A DNA stretch of 64,000 bases, taken from Clostridiaceae bacterium BL-3. GTDB taxonomy: Bacteria > Bacillota > Clostridia > Clostridiales > Clostridiaceae. Shown one piece after another: positions 44,732 to 53,585 of this stretch. The stretch spans positions 1,798,001-1,862,000 of the forward strand of contig CADDXC010000001.1 in NCBI GenBank assembly GCA_902809985.1. Reading direction: 5' to 3'. The notes below the pieces were generated by a model. The model ran no database searches and was not told where the DNA came from. It was given only the letters and a program-made list of their open reading frames with translations. The position numbers and the translations under genes were made by a program. Position 1 is the stretch's first letter, and each line of letters opens with the position of its first letter.

Positions 44732-44817
44732 AATACAACTGATAAGTCTCCTACCTGTAAAGAATAAAAATTTCCACATATTAAGCAAAATATATTTAAT
44801 CATAGCCTATTTTAAAT

Positions 44818-44857
44818 AAAAAAATGACCCCTATTCAATGTAGGGATCATTTTTTTA
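44818..44857. terminator. Bidirectional terminator between the LexA-like and fic genes
   Basis: The arms AAAAATGACCCCTA and TAGGGATCATTTTTT flank a short loop, with A/T-runs on both sides, between convergent genes. Confidence 0.85.
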
Positions 44858-44875
44858 TCTCCAAACACAATTAAA

Positions 44876-45475
44876 TTATTTTAATAATCTAAAAATAATC
44901 TTTGATAGATGTTCATATTTATATTTTCTAGTTGCTTCAATTGTAGCTTCTAAAAGTTCTTCAGGCTCAGCACCATCCCATTCTAGAATATATCCATTAG
45001 AAAAAGCTAAATTTCTAACAAATTCTCTTTGGGTTCTACCGTTGCCTTCTCTGAATGGATGTGCAAAATTTAGCTGAGACATGTAAAAAGCAATCTTATC
45101 AGAGGTATTTCTCCTGCTCATATTTTTTAGATAATCATCTTTTTTTAAAGGTTTAAAAATCTCATTTTCCAATGCATCTCTTAATAAATAAGATGGTGCA
45201 AATTCACCACCTTTAAAAATATCTTCATTTCTCAACTGCCCTGCCCATTCATATATGTCTTGAAATATATACTTGTGGATTTCACACAGATGCTCAATAT
45301 CAAAGTTACCCTTTATTGGATTTATTGCTAATTCAGAAAGTCTTTGCGATGACAGGATTCGTTCCATCTTTTCCAGTTTATCTGCATCTTTTATATTGAA
45401 TTTATTCTTTAAAACATCTACATCTTTATAATAATACAACGAACGATATTCATTATTTCCTGAAATATCATACAT
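44876..45475 (-). CDS. Fic-domain protein (putative AMP-transferase toxin)
   Basis: The 199-residue protein has the complete Fic motif HPFREGNGRTQR (139-150), the upstream flap region (RNEDIFKGGEFAP) and the Fic N-terminus. Fic enzymes modify target proteins, usually with AMP from ATP. A 54-residue antitoxin-like gene lies 12 bp upstream, so it is probably the toxin of a class I Fic toxin-antitoxin pair. Confidence 0.9.
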   Translation of the reverse strand: MYDISGNNEYRSLYYYKDVDVLKNKFNIKDADKLEKMERILSSQRLSELAINPIKGNFDIEHLCEIHKYIFQDIYEWAGQLRNEDIFKGGEFAPSYLLRDALENEIFKPLKKDDYLKNMSRRNTSDKIAFYMSQLNFAHPFREGNGRTQREFVRNLAFSNGYILEWDGAEPEELLEATIEATRKYKYEHLSKIIFRLLK

Positions 45476-45487
45476 ATTTAATCTCCG

Positions 45488-45652
45488 TTATTTAACAGCA
45501 ACCTGATAAGCACGTCTTAAAAATTCGTCATGAGAAAGTTCTTTTTTTAAAGACTTTTTTATCAGATTTTTTTCATATTCTGTAAGATACATACCTTCAT
45601 GCTTTATGTTTCCTTCAGCGGTTTTTATAGCTTTATCATATTTATCAAGCAT
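45488..45652 (-). CDS. VbhA-like antitoxin of the Fic pair
   Basis: AAAGGAG before ATG 45652 starts a 54-residue helical peptide (MLDKYDKAIKTAEGNIKHEG, then LTEYEKNLIKKSL and LSHDEFLRRAYQVAVK). Its place and length match VbhA-type antitoxins. The inhibitory S/T-xxx-EG motif reads NIKHEG, with Asn at the first position. It is co-transcribed with fic. Confidence 0.65.
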   Translation of the reverse strand: MLDKYDKAIKTAEGNIKHEGMYLTEYEKNLIKKSLKKELSHDEFLRRAYQVAVK

Positions 45653-45959
45653 TATAATTCTCCTTTCAAGACAACACTCTACAAATATATTATATCATAT
45701 TGTTCGGCTTTTTCACCATTAAAGAGTAAATTCATTAGCTATATATCATCTGTTTTAATTTTTATGAAGTATTTATTTAAAATATTACATGTTCGTCCTA
45801 TAAATATAATATGCCCATTATTTTATAATAGTGTGAACCCTCCCCTCCTAACTAAACAGGTTAGTATAGAAGAGGCTTCTACCTTTTGACAGGCAGACTT
45901 CTTTTCCACAAATACAGTTTAGCTGAGTATTTCTTCTGTTGCCGGAAGAATTAAGCAGT

Positions 45960-47318
45960 TTATTTTTCTATCTGCACTACTCCTGCCAAACTAATCAATG
46001 TGGCCAGAGTGCTCTGAGTTCTTCGCAGAAGCCCCAGTTCTTTTGCCACAGCTTCCGACCATTCCTTTGCAGGTATGGATTTTTGGTACTCCCTTATAAA
46101 ATATCTAGCACCTATATTGTAACTTGCAGACAAGTCACAATTATACTGCTTTCCCGTGCTGAAAGTACACAGGCTAAAGTTGTCCTTATTCCTTTTAACA
46201 CTGCCACTCCCGTCATAGGCCAACAAGGATGTATTTTTAGGCGTTACCCTGCTGAACCTCATGCCGGCACTGTGGGCTTTATGCTTTACTTTGTTCTGTA
46301 TTGCAATTTTTGTCCACATCTGCAGTTTCATTCTTATTCTCTTGTTTCTGCTGCCCTTGATTTTAGGAAACCGGTCCAGGTACTCGAATACTACGGTATC
46401 CGCATTTACTTTCTCCGCAAAACTGACTATTTCATGGACTGTCCTGTTGGTTATTTCTCTTTTCAGGTTGTTTATCTTATTCCATGCCCTGGTCAATTTT
46501 GCCTTTTTCCCGCTCTGTTTCTGTTTTCTGCACAATCTGCCTACCAGGTGATTCATCAGGTCTTTTTCTTCCGGCTGGTTTATAAACTTCCTGCCAGTGA
46601 CAGTTCCTTTTGAATCAACTGCACTGCATACTGCGGAGTGATTTATACCAAGATCTACGGATACCACTACCCTATCTTTAAGGGATGTTTCCCTGAACTC
46701 TACTTTGTTTTCATATGCAAACTGCAGGTAATAGTTTCTGCCTTTCCTGACAAGTATCGGCGAAAACTCTCTGCCTCTGCAGTTTTTTTCTATATACTTT
46801 ATGCCCTGCTTCCTTAGAGATGCCTTGAGCCACACCCAGTCATTGTTTTTATATATCTTTATCTGGGCATGGTTCCTGTCCAGCATTTTAAACATATTAC
46901 CCCTGTAAAGGGCAGGACATTTATAGTGCTTTACCTGTAATTTGGGTGCTTTCTTCTTAAACTTTTTACCACTAGATACCTGGGTATATCTTTCTTCCTT
47001 ATAATTTTCTAGATTGCTATAGTAGGAAGAGACTATTCCCATGGCATCCATAATTGCACTTCTCCTCAAATATGAAGGGAATTTATAGAACTGTCTGTCA
47101 AAACCATCATACTCTGGATGTGGATTATCTTTTGTTGAGTGTGTCAGGTGCTCTATGAGATTTACCCTATATTTAGAGCTTAACTTTTCCAAGAGCTCCC
47201 TCTCTGAGGTAACCACATTTATAAAGTAAGATACTGCCTTCCTGTAAATTTCTATAGTTTCCTTTAAACAATCATTCATGTTTACTATTTTTACTTTATA
47301 TGAATTTATCACCTGCAT
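45960..47318 (-). CDS. tnpB: TnpB-family RNA-guided nuclease
   Basis: ATG 47318 follows GGAGGTG by 6 bases (452 residues). The catalytic residues are canonical: Asp in VVSVDLGINHSAV, Glu in VVFEYLDRF, Asp in YNCDLSASYNIGARY. It differs from the two other tnpB genes here, which lack the usual Glu. The C-terminal block KNTSLLAYDGSGSV lacks the Cys residues expected of a zinc ribbon. Confidence 0.88.
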   Translation of the reverse strand: MQVINSYKVKIVNMNDCLKETIEIYRKAVSYFINVVTSERELLEKLSSKYRVNLIEHLTHSTKDNPHPEYDGFDRQFYKFPSYLRRSAIMDAMGIVSSYYSNLENYKEERYTQVSSGKKFKKKAPKLQVKHYKCPALYRGNMFKMLDRNHAQIKIYKNNDWVWLKASLRKQGIKYIEKNCRGREFSPILVRKGRNYYLQFAYENKVEFRETSLKDRVVVSVDLGINHSAVCSAVDSKGTVTGRKFINQPEEKDLMNHLVGRLCRKQKQSGKKAKLTRAWNKINNLKREITNRTVHEIVSFAEKVNADTVVFEYLDRFPKIKGSRNKRIRMKLQMWTKIAIQNKVKHKAHSAGMRFSRVTPKNTSLLAYDGSGSVKRNKDNFSLCTFSTGKQYNCDLSASYNIGARYFIREYQKSIPAKEWSEAVAKELGLLRRTQSTLATLISLAGVVQIEK

Positions 47319-47406
47319 AATCCACACCTCCTTTGTTGATTTTATACCGTTTGTATACTATAATTATACTATTCTTAATTTAGTTGTAAAGGAGTTATAC
47401 TATCCT

Positions 47407-47820
47407 ATGAATATAGAATATAAAAGAAACAGACATAGTTGCTACAGTCTGAAATATCATTTGGTTGTTGTAACTAAATACAGACACAAATGTATAAACA
47501 GAGATATTTTAAACCGCTTGATTGAAATATCCAATAACACTTTTAATAAATGGAACTGCAGTATTTTAGAGATTAACGGAGAAGCTGACCATCTGCATAT
47601 TTTATTTGAAGCCCCTCCACAGGTACAGCTGTCTAAACTTATAAATAATTTTAAAACAGTAACTTCTAGGCTGATTAGAAGAGACTACGCCGGTTACCTG
47701 GCTAATTTCTACTGGAAACCTTTCTTCTGGAGTGAAAGTTACCTTGTTCTTTCTACAGGTGGTGCCACCATTGATATTATCGAACAATACATTGAGAACC
47801 AGTCTACTCCTTCTGAGTAG
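47407..47820 (+). CDS. tnpA: Y1 (HUH) transposase TnpA of IS605
   Basis: ATG 47407 follows AAAGGAG by 10 bases (137 residues). An upstream ATG at 47278 would overlap tnpB. HUH motif ADHLHILFEAPP; catalytic Tyr in IDIIEQYIENQ. Full length. Confidence 0.9.
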   Translation: MNIEYKRNRHSCYSLKYHLVVVTKYRHKCINRDILNRLIEISNNTFNKWNCSILEINGEADHLHILFEAPPQVQLSKLINNFKTVTSRLIRRDYAGYLANFYWKPFFWSESYLVLSTGGATIDIIEQYIENQSTPSE

Positions 47821-47922
47821 GAAAAACTAACCCCTCCTAAGCCTTCTCCTATAGAAGGGGATTGCGTTTTTCAGTTTTGTTCAATTTATTCTTATAAATT
47901 ATCGAAAAAGTATTGATTTATA

Positions 47923-48648
47923 TTAGAACAATCCTATTTTTAATCCTCTATCTGCAACATATACAGGCTTTCCAGTTAGTTTTTCAATCTCATCTACAAA
48001 CATTTTTTCATCACTGTTGTTGTCACTCAAATGCAGTAGAACTATTTCTTTAACCATACTCAAATCTGTAACTTTCAAAAATTCCTTGACATTTTCAAGG
48101 TTAAAGTGTGATGTCAGAAGTCTTTTGGCAACGGCAGGATGTACTAACCCTTTTTCTAAATTTGAATTTAGGATATCCATACTGTAATTACATTCAACCA
48201 TAATATGTGTAAGTCCAGAAAATTTGTACCTGCAGTAATAACTGTCTGTTATGAAAAGCAACTTGCCCATTTCTTCATGCTGCACAAGAAATCCCAGTGG
48301 TTCCGCTGCGTCATGTTCAGCCTGAAATGGCATTACAGTGAAACTTCCTACAGTGAACTGCTTTTTGCTTTCAACAATGTGAATCCTATATCCAGATACC
48401 TTGCACGCATCAATTGTTCCTTTACTTGTATAAACATCTACACCATTATTCAAGACATCAGTTATCGCTTTTGAATGATCGAGATGTTCATGGGAAATCA
48501 GGCATCCACAAATATTTTCAATATTAAAGCTCATTCCTTTTATGATTTTTTTCCATGGCAATCCCGCTTCAATAATAAGGCTCCCGCTTTCTCCTTCAAG
48601 GAGAAAGCAGTTACCCTGGCTCCCTGAACCTAAAACTTTAAGCTCCAA
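47923..48648 (-). CDS. Metallo-beta-lactamase-fold hydrolase (WalJ/phage nuclease type)
   Basis: The 241-residue protein has the metal motif SHEHLDHSKAI (H53, H55, D57, H58), a later Asp in LLFITDSYYC and a final His in IVLLHLSDNNSDE. The MELKVLGSGSQGNCFLLE start is typical of WalJ-like proteins, many of which are encoded in phage recombination clusters beside RecT. Here it ends the same gene run as recT and a Rad50-like ATPase, so a DNA exonuclease role is plausible but unproven. Confidence 0.8.
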   Translation of the reverse strand: MELKVLGSGSQGNCFLLEGESGSLIIEAGLPWKKIIKGMSFNIENICGCLISHEHLDHSKAITDVLNNGVDVYTSKGTIDACKVSGYRIHIVESKKQFTVGSFTVMPFQAEHDAAEPLGFLVQHEEMGKLLFITDSYYCRYKFSGLTHIMVECNYSMDILNSNLEKGLVHPAVAKRLLTSHFNLENVKEFLKVTDLSMVKEIVLLHLSDNNSDEKMFVDEIEKLTGKPVYVADRGLKIGLF

Positions 48649-48672
48649 TTGCTTATCTCCTCCTCTATTATG

Positions 48673-48957
48673 TTAATAATCCTCAGGCAGAAGGATGGTT
48701 GTTGCACTCCTGTCCGCTTCTGTTATGATCCAGAATCTTATACCGGCAGAACTTCTATAAGCACTTAGTATTTTGTCTCCATTTCTCAGAGCTTCTTCAT
48801 TTACCTCCTGATCCTCTTCAGACAAATCTCCCCAGTTTCCTTGTGCATGGCGTGTCAGACAGAATTCAATTTCTATTTTAGGAACTTTTTTTAATACAGC
48901 AGGTGTGACAACAATTTGTCCCAACTCGAATTTAGGTTTATACGTATTTAGAATCAT
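48673..48957 (-). CDS. Plasmid-related small protein, function unknown
   Basis: The 94-residue protein contains LTRHAQGNWGDLSEEDQEVNEEALRNGDKILSAY and WIITEADRSATTILLPEDY, a pattern common in small conserved plasmid and integrative-element proteins whose function is unknown. It is preceded by upstream element D and lies 24 bp before the MBL gene. Confidence 0.75.
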   Translation of the reverse strand: MILNTYKPKFELGQIVVTPAVLKKVPKIEIEFCLTRHAQGNWGDLSEEDQEVNEEALRNGDKILSAYRSSAGIRFWIITEADRSATTILLPEDY

Positions 48958-48990
48958 TTTTATTTATCTCCCTTGCTTATTAATTTTTTA

Positions 48991-49088
48991 GCCATATGGC
49001 CAATATCAATCGTTACCCTATCGGGCGTTTACCAAATTATTTCTCACTTTTAATATGCGGTAAAAACGGAGTAAAAAAATTAGTTGGT
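48991..49088 (-). promoter_or_regulatory. Conserved upstream element D (long form)
   Basis: About 98 bp share clear similarity with 54467-54566, both directly upstream of minus-strand genes and downstream of a terminator. Shared blocks include GCCATA, CAATA, GTTACCC, a TTACCAA/TTAACCAA block, ATATG(C/T)GGTAAAAA and AAAATTAGTT. Sub-blocks (ATTTCT, GGAGTAA) recall elements A to C. It contains the palindrome GCCATATGGC. Confidence 0.55.
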
Positions 49089-49118
49089 CTGATTATTTAT
49101 TTTTTTATTTGAAATAGA

Positions 49119-49153
49119 AAATACCGGCGCAGTTAAAATCCACACCGGTATTT
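49119..49153 (-). terminator. Terminator after the HicA-like/XRE gene run
   Basis: AAATACCGG and CCGGTATTT form a 9-bp stem with a loop of 17 bases, 40 bp after the stop of the XRE gene. Confidence 0.65.
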
Positions 49154-49193
49154 CATAAACAAAAATAGAGACCACTATATAAATTGACCTCTA

Positions 49194-49583
49194 TCACAAT
49201 CCTTGCTCCTTGTTATTTAACTTTTTGATAAATTCTTCCCAATCCTCCTCTGTAGCAACTTTTCTAGCTTTTCTTAGTGCCGCTCTTACTTTTTTAGATG
49301 ACATTATATAATCCGGAAGATCAGGTGCTATTTTATTTTTACCTTCTCCTGCCAAATCAAACATTGTATTTTTCTCATCCTCAGTTAATTTTAAGATTTT
49401 AACCATTTGTTTAAGTTTATCCATATCCGGTGGATATCTTCTGCCCTTCTCAATATCACTGAGATATGCAGGGGCAATTCCTATTTCAGAAGCTATTCCT
49501 CTCAATGTCATTCCAAGTGATTTCCTTTTATCCGTGATAAATTTTCCAAAACCCAACATATCATTCATTTTAATCTCCCTCAT
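49194..49583 (-). CDS. XRE-family regulator (129 residues)
   Basis: The protein has an XRE HTH: ITDKRKSLGMTLRGIASEIGIAPAYLSDIEKGRRYPPD. A helical C-terminus follows (MMSSKKVRAALRKARKVATEEDWEEFIKKL-like). It starts 4 bp after the HicA-like gene, so it is probably the third gene of the same operon and may repress the promoter at 50317-50345. Confidence 0.8.
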   Translation of the reverse strand: MREIKMNDMLGFGKFITDKRKSLGMTLRGIASEIGIAPAYLSDIEKGRRYPPDMDKLKQMVKILKLTEDEKNTMFDLAGEGKNKIAPDLPDYIMSSKKVRAALRKARKVATEEDWEEFIKKLNNKEQGL

Positions 49584-49587
49584 TCTT

Positions 49588-49830
49588 TTATAAATTTTTA
49601 TCTATGAAATTTTTCATCTCCATGACATTCTTGAATTTTAATGAATGAGCAATAGCACTAGCAGTACCGGGCCTTAATGTATCGTTATCCTTATGATAAT
49701 CGAACTTACAAGTACGGTATATTCCATCATTACCTATACCTCCATATATAAAACTACCTTTTTTAAGTGGTTTCATATTAAAATATAAAAGTAATTTTTT
49801 TATTTGTCCCATGTCAAATCGTATCGCCAT
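49588..49830 (-). CDS. HicA-like small protein (possible toxin)
   Basis: The 80-residue protein has a HicA-type pattern: QIKKLLLYFNMKPLKKGSFIYGG, then KDNDTLRPGTASAIAHSL. Where HicA has the catalytic His (KGSH), this protein has KGSF; other His residues occur in DYHKDND. It lies 2 bp after the antitoxin-like gene. Either a diverged or inactive toxin, or a related double-stranded RNA-binding-fold protein. Confidence 0.5.
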   Translation of the reverse strand: MAIRFDMGQIKKLLLYFNMKPLKKGSFIYGGIGNDGIYRTCKFDYHKDNDTLRPGTASAIAHSLKFKNVMEMKNFIDKNL

Positions 49831-49832
49831 AA

Positions 49833-50282
49833 TTATAAACCTATCTCTTTCTTTAGTTTTTCTCTGTCACCATCACAACGAATTAATTTCAGCATATATA
49901 CCTGTTTTTCTATACTTTCAACCTTATTGAATAAATCAATTTTTTCTATATAAATATCAATATATTCTAAGATACTATCTATTAAATTTTCCTTTGCAGC
50001 ATCTAAAGTATTGCCCTCACCATACATGTCTATTTCATTTAATGCTATAGTATAGCCTCCAAGTTCTTCACCCGATTCCACAACAGGATTAAACTTTAGA
50101 AATCCCATTAAAAAATCAACATATAATGTTTTTATATGGCTTACTTCTTCATCCTCATTGGCATTTTTATTTATGCCTTTAAATGTAACAATTTCCAGGC
50201 CTTTTAATGCCGTGTTATTTAAATCACTATAATATCTTTTTGTATCTCTAATATTAAGCTTTCTTTTATTAAAAATTTCCAT
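49833..50282 (-). CDS. HicB-like antitoxin of the TAS type
   Basis: ATG 50282 follows AGAAGGTGG by 6 bases (149 residues); longer readings start in promoter DNA. The middle segment GGYTIALNEIDMYGEGNTLDAAKENLIDSILEYIDIYIEKIDLF matches the partial RNase H-like antitoxin fold. A C-terminal LIRCDGDREKLKKEIGL follows. It probably neutralises the neighbouring 80-residue protein. Confidence 0.65.
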   Translation of the reverse strand: MEIFNKRKLNIRDTKRYYSDLNNTALKGLEIVTFKGINKNANEDEEVSHIKTLYVDFLMGFLKFNPVVESGEELGGYTIALNEIDMYGEGNTLDAAKENLIDSILEYIDIYIEKIDLFNKVESIEKQVYMLKLIRCDGDREKLKKEIGL

Positions 50283-50316
50283 ATTAAACCACCTTCTATA
50301 ATAAATCTTTATATTT

Positions 50317-50357
50317 ATTATAATGTATGTAGTTACTGTAATCAAGGTGATTACAGT
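50317..50357 (-). promoter_or_regulatory. Promoter with overlapping inverted-repeat operator
   Basis: On the minus strand TTGATT (50340-50345) and TATAAT (50317-50322) are spaced by 17 bases. A perfect 9-bp inverted repeat, ACTGTAATC-AAGGT-GATTACAGT (50335-50357), covers the -35 region, as expected for an autoregulated toxin-antitoxin operon. The palindrome is followed by TTTTT on the plus strand, so it could also end plus-strand transcripts. Confidence 0.7.
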
Positions 50358-50427
50358 TTTTATCTGAGAAGTGACAGCAATGAAGATTACTGCCACTATC
50401 AAATAATTAATGTTTTAGATTTTGCTA

Positions 50428-51411
50428 TTAAAATCCCGGATCTTCCATTTCGGTCTGTCCTGGAATATCATCACTTTTTGAGGTGTCCCCATTTTTATCT
50501 CCGTCTGATTTTATATCCTTATTCCCAGAAGTATTAGACTTGCCTGTTTTTTCATTTTGTGAAGAACTATCCTCCTCAATATCAAGTTCCTGTGAATTGG
50601 CATTTTTAAGTTCCTCTTCAAAATTAACATCTATGGCATCTTTATTGTCAACATATTCAACATTATTTCCATTGATATGTTCTCCATCACGAAGAACACT
50701 GCCTTTTATTAGTGCCTGGTCTGTTTCCAGTGCAAGCTGCATATCTATGCTGAGCATCCCATATTTACTAAGTAAAAGTTTAAGCACGGTTTTGAGTGCC
50801 ATGGTATCAAAATCAGTTGTCCACCTGCTACTTTTTACAATATAGTCTTTGTGGCTTTTGTAACTTTGGCTGTATTTCTTCGCATGTTTCTCCACCTGAT
50901 CCACTGTCATAAAAAATGCTTTTTCAAAACCGTTTATCAGCCTAAAATACGATATATACCCGATAATTTTATTCTGCTTTGTATTCTTGTCATCAAGTTC
51001 AATCTCCCCGGTCAATCTGTTTACATGCTTTATATCTCCTTCATACACCACAATGGCATTTATTGTTTTATACTGCCCGGTCCTCTCTGCAAGTTGGATA
51101 AATCCTTTATACCCCATCTGAAATTGTGCTACCTTGCCTCTCTTCCTATCATTGTAAGGTACAATATATGCAAAACCCAGGTTGGGGTTTATAGGCAGAT
51201 CCAATGTAGCAGCAACAAGAGCACTGCTTACAATACTGAATGGTTCAACATCTTCAAGGTTTTTATTACTGGCAATATCTATAATACTCGCCATGAATCC
51301 AAATGCTCTTTTCCCCAGAACATCCTGAAATCTTTTCTTGATGCTTTCATTTGCTATAATGTTTTTTACCGTTACATTTCCATGATTTTTTGATAATTTC
51401 TTATTTTCCAT
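50428..51411 (-). CDS. recT: RecT-family single-strand annealing protein
   Basis: The 327-residue protein has the RecT core: FGFMASIIDIASNKNLEDVEPFSIVSSALVAATLDLPINPNLGFAYIVPYN, KVAQFQMGYKGFIQLAERTGQYKTINA, and ALKTVLKLLLSKYGMLSIDMQLAL. The last 80 residues are acidic and disordered. It anneals complementary single strands, usually beside an exonuclease. Here it lies just downstream of a Rad50-like ATPase gene. Confidence 0.92.
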   Translation of the reverse strand: MENKKLSKNHGNVTVKNIIANESIKKRFQDVLGKRAFGFMASIIDIASNKNLEDVEPFSIVSSALVAATLDLPINPNLGFAYIVPYNDRKRGKVAQFQMGYKGFIQLAERTGQYKTINAIVVYEGDIKHVNRLTGEIELDDKNTKQNKIIGYISYFRLINGFEKAFFMTVDQVEKHAKKYSQSYKSHKDYIVKSSRWTTDFDTMALKTVLKLLLSKYGMLSIDMQLALETDQALIKGSVLRDGEHINGNNVEYVDNKDAIDVNFEEELKNANSQELDIEEDSSSQNEKTGKSNTSGNKDIKSDGDKNGDTSKSDDIPGQTEMEDPGF

Positions 51412-51471
51412 TTATATCAATCCTCTCTTCAAATTTAAAATTTTTATTATCACGCCAATATAATTGGCTTG

Positions 51472-53478
51472 CTATGCACAACTATCCAACCTGTCCAGTG
51501 TTTCTTCATTATTCCCTTTTTGAATTCTAAGAGTTTTATCTGCTTCACTTACAATCAGATTAATTATCTGTGCATCAGTACTTATAATTCTGGTGACAGA
51601 TTCTTTATTGTCGATAAATACAGGTGCAGTAATCCTGTAATGTTTGCACAGAGTATTTATAATGTCTATCCCCGCATTTATCCTTGCAGCATTGTTAAGG
51701 CTTGTATTAAAAGGAACTCCGTTCACCAGAGGTTCGCAGTCTTCCTCTATACCACCGTTGACCTGCAGCTTGAAGAATCTGAATTCAACATATTTGAATT
51801 TTTCATTTATGCCTTTTTCCAGTAATCTGATCTTAGTTTTTATGAATTCATTGCATAAATCATCTCTCTTTTCGAGATTTGCGATTTGCTGGGCTATTGA
51901 TTTTTCTTTATCAAGAAGCTCATCAATCCTTTTATTTACCTGCTTATTCATATCTTTATATCCCAATTCACGATTGATTTTTTCAAGTTCTACTTCGAGT
52001 GACTGCTTTTTTTCTTTTAATTCCTTTATCTGTGAGTCCTCTTTAACAGGCTTGGACAATTCAGCCTGGAGAGATCCTATCTGTTTTAATATTTCCTGAT
52101 ATTCTTTGTTACCGTTCATATCTACAGATGACTTGAAACTGTTGATCTGGTTCTGCAGTTCCACTTTTCTTTTGTTCAATAAATTTAATTTTTCACTGGT
52201 AGCTTTTAAGTCAGCATCTTTTTGAGATATGATTTTTTTATACTTCTTGAGTTCATTGGCTTTTGCCTGACCCCTGACAGTTATTTTTTTAAGGTTTTCA
52301 GCCCTTTCTTTCCTGAAATTTTCCTGCAACTCTTTTTGGTGCTTTGCAATATCACCATCTGAGAAGGGCCTTTTACAGAGCGGACAGATACGCACATTTT
52401 CAGGGAGTTCAAAAACCTTCTTGTTTTCCCTATGCCATTCACTTCTCAAGCTTTTAATCTCCACCTCCAGCTTTCCGGCCATTTTAAGGTTATTAGCCTT
52501 TTCAATCTCCAGTGATTTAATATTGAACTTAATTTCAGCTATCTGGCTGTTTATATCTCTCAGCTTTTCTGATATTTTGTTTTTGACACTTTGAGTTTTT
52601 TTCATTTCTCCATGTTCAATATCTTTGAGCTTTGATTTAAGGGCATACAGCTCATCCTTTTTTGCCAGTAGTTCGTCATTTATCTTAGATTTGTCAATAA
52701 GCTTTTCCTCCAGGCTTTTTATACCTGCAACTATTCCAGCCTTTCTAAAATCCAGACCGCTGAAGTCAATGTCATCCTTAAGCTCTCTTCTCTTTTCATC
52801 CACTCTAGGCGGAATTGATTCCTTTTCCTTGATTAATTTTTTGATTGTAGCATTTATGCTTTTCTTGATCTCCTCTATGCTCTTGTTTTTTAATAATTCT
52901 GCCAGAGGTTTCAAACTTTCTTTTGAATCAATTACATCCTCATCTGTAACTTCACCTATGATATCCATCAATATTTTTTTCCTATCCTGCCATTTGATAT
53001 CTGTACTGAAATACACTGGATTGGTAATGAGTTTGAATATATCTTCCTGTATGATTTCACTTACAAATTTTTTGTATTCATTTTGTTTCTTGGGTACATT
53101 GTCAATACTATATGTTGTCTCATATCCCTTGAATTCCGAATCAACCTGGCCGCGCTTTTTAACCCATTTTTGTCTCAACACTTTTCCAAGCAAAATCTCG
53201 GTATCATTTACCCTGATGATTGCATCAACCTCAGTTTCAATCATTTTTACAACATTGTTGTTTTCATCCAAGGGCTGCACATCAAACCTGCTCTTGTCCT
53301 GGCTATCCTTGTCGAAAAGCAGCCACATGAAGGCATCGAATAGTGTAGTCTTGCCTGTGGCATTATCTCCATAGATATCAGTTACCTTTGAAAAATCCAC
53401 AGTAAGATCTTTAATTCCCTTGAAATTTTTAAGAACCAGCTTTTTCAAAAATATTTTCTTACACATCTTTATCTTCAC
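51472..53478 (-). CDS. Rad50/SbcC-like SMC-type ATPase with zinc hook
   Basis: The 668-residue protein starts (at GTG 53478 or ATG 53466) with LKNFKGIKDLTVDF and Walker A DIYGDNATGKTTLFDAF. Two long coiled-coil arms surround a hook motif RICPLCKRPF near residue 365. It ends with a Walker B-like APVFIDNKES. This is the architecture of Rad50/SbcC reduced to phage size. The SbcD-type nuclease partner is not adjacent; the MBL-fold gene of the same region could take that part. Confidence 0.85.
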   Translation of the reverse strand: MKIKMCKKIFLKKLVLKNFKGIKDLTVDFSKVTDIYGDNATGKTTLFDAFMWLLFDKDSQDKSRFDVQPLDENNNVVKMIETEVDAIIRVNDTEILLGKVLRQKWVKKRGQVDSEFKGYETTYSIDNVPKKQNEYKKFVSEIIQEDIFKLITNPVYFSTDIKWQDRKKILMDIIGEVTDEDVIDSKESLKPLAELLKNKSIEEIKKSINATIKKLIKEKESIPPRVDEKRRELKDDIDFSGLDFRKAGIVAGIKSLEEKLIDKSKINDELLAKKDELYALKSKLKDIEHGEMKKTQSVKNKISEKLRDINSQIAEIKFNIKSLEIEKANNLKMAGKLEVEIKSLRSEWHRENKKVFELPENVRICPLCKRPFSDGDIAKHQKELQENFRKERAENLKKITVRGQAKANELKKYKKIISQKDADLKATSEKLNLLNKRKVELQNQINSFKSSVDMNGNKEYQEILKQIGSLQAELSKPVKEDSQIKELKEKKQSLEVELEKINRELGYKDMNKQVNKRIDELLDKEKSIAQQIANLEKRDDLCNEFIKTKIRLLEKGINEKFKYVEFRFFKLQVNGGIEEDCEPLVNGVPFNTSLNNAARINAGIDIINTLCKHYRITAPVFIDNKESVTRIISTDAQIINLIVSEADKTLRIQKGNNEETLDRLDSCA

Positions 53479-53585
53479 TTCTCTCTATTTAAATTTTTAT
53501 CCTGATTTAAATTGCTAGTCCAAATTTTGAACCAGCAATTTATGTTTTCTATAGATCAGATATGGCAATCCACTATGCTTAAAGT

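Larger units (their letters stand above)
45835..47866. mobile_element. IS605-type element with divergent tnpA and tnpB
   Basis: A hairpin CTAAC/GTTAG lies near 45851-45868 and CCTTCT/AGAAGG near 47840-47857. Both ends carry AACCCCTCC-type sequence. tnpA (plus) and tnpB (minus) diverge, as in IS605. Ends approximate. Confidence 0.7.

Noticed and set aside
52625-53374. Plus-strand 249-codon Ser/Leu-rich frame
   Set aside because: Mirror image of the coiled-coil arms of the Rad50-like ATPase.
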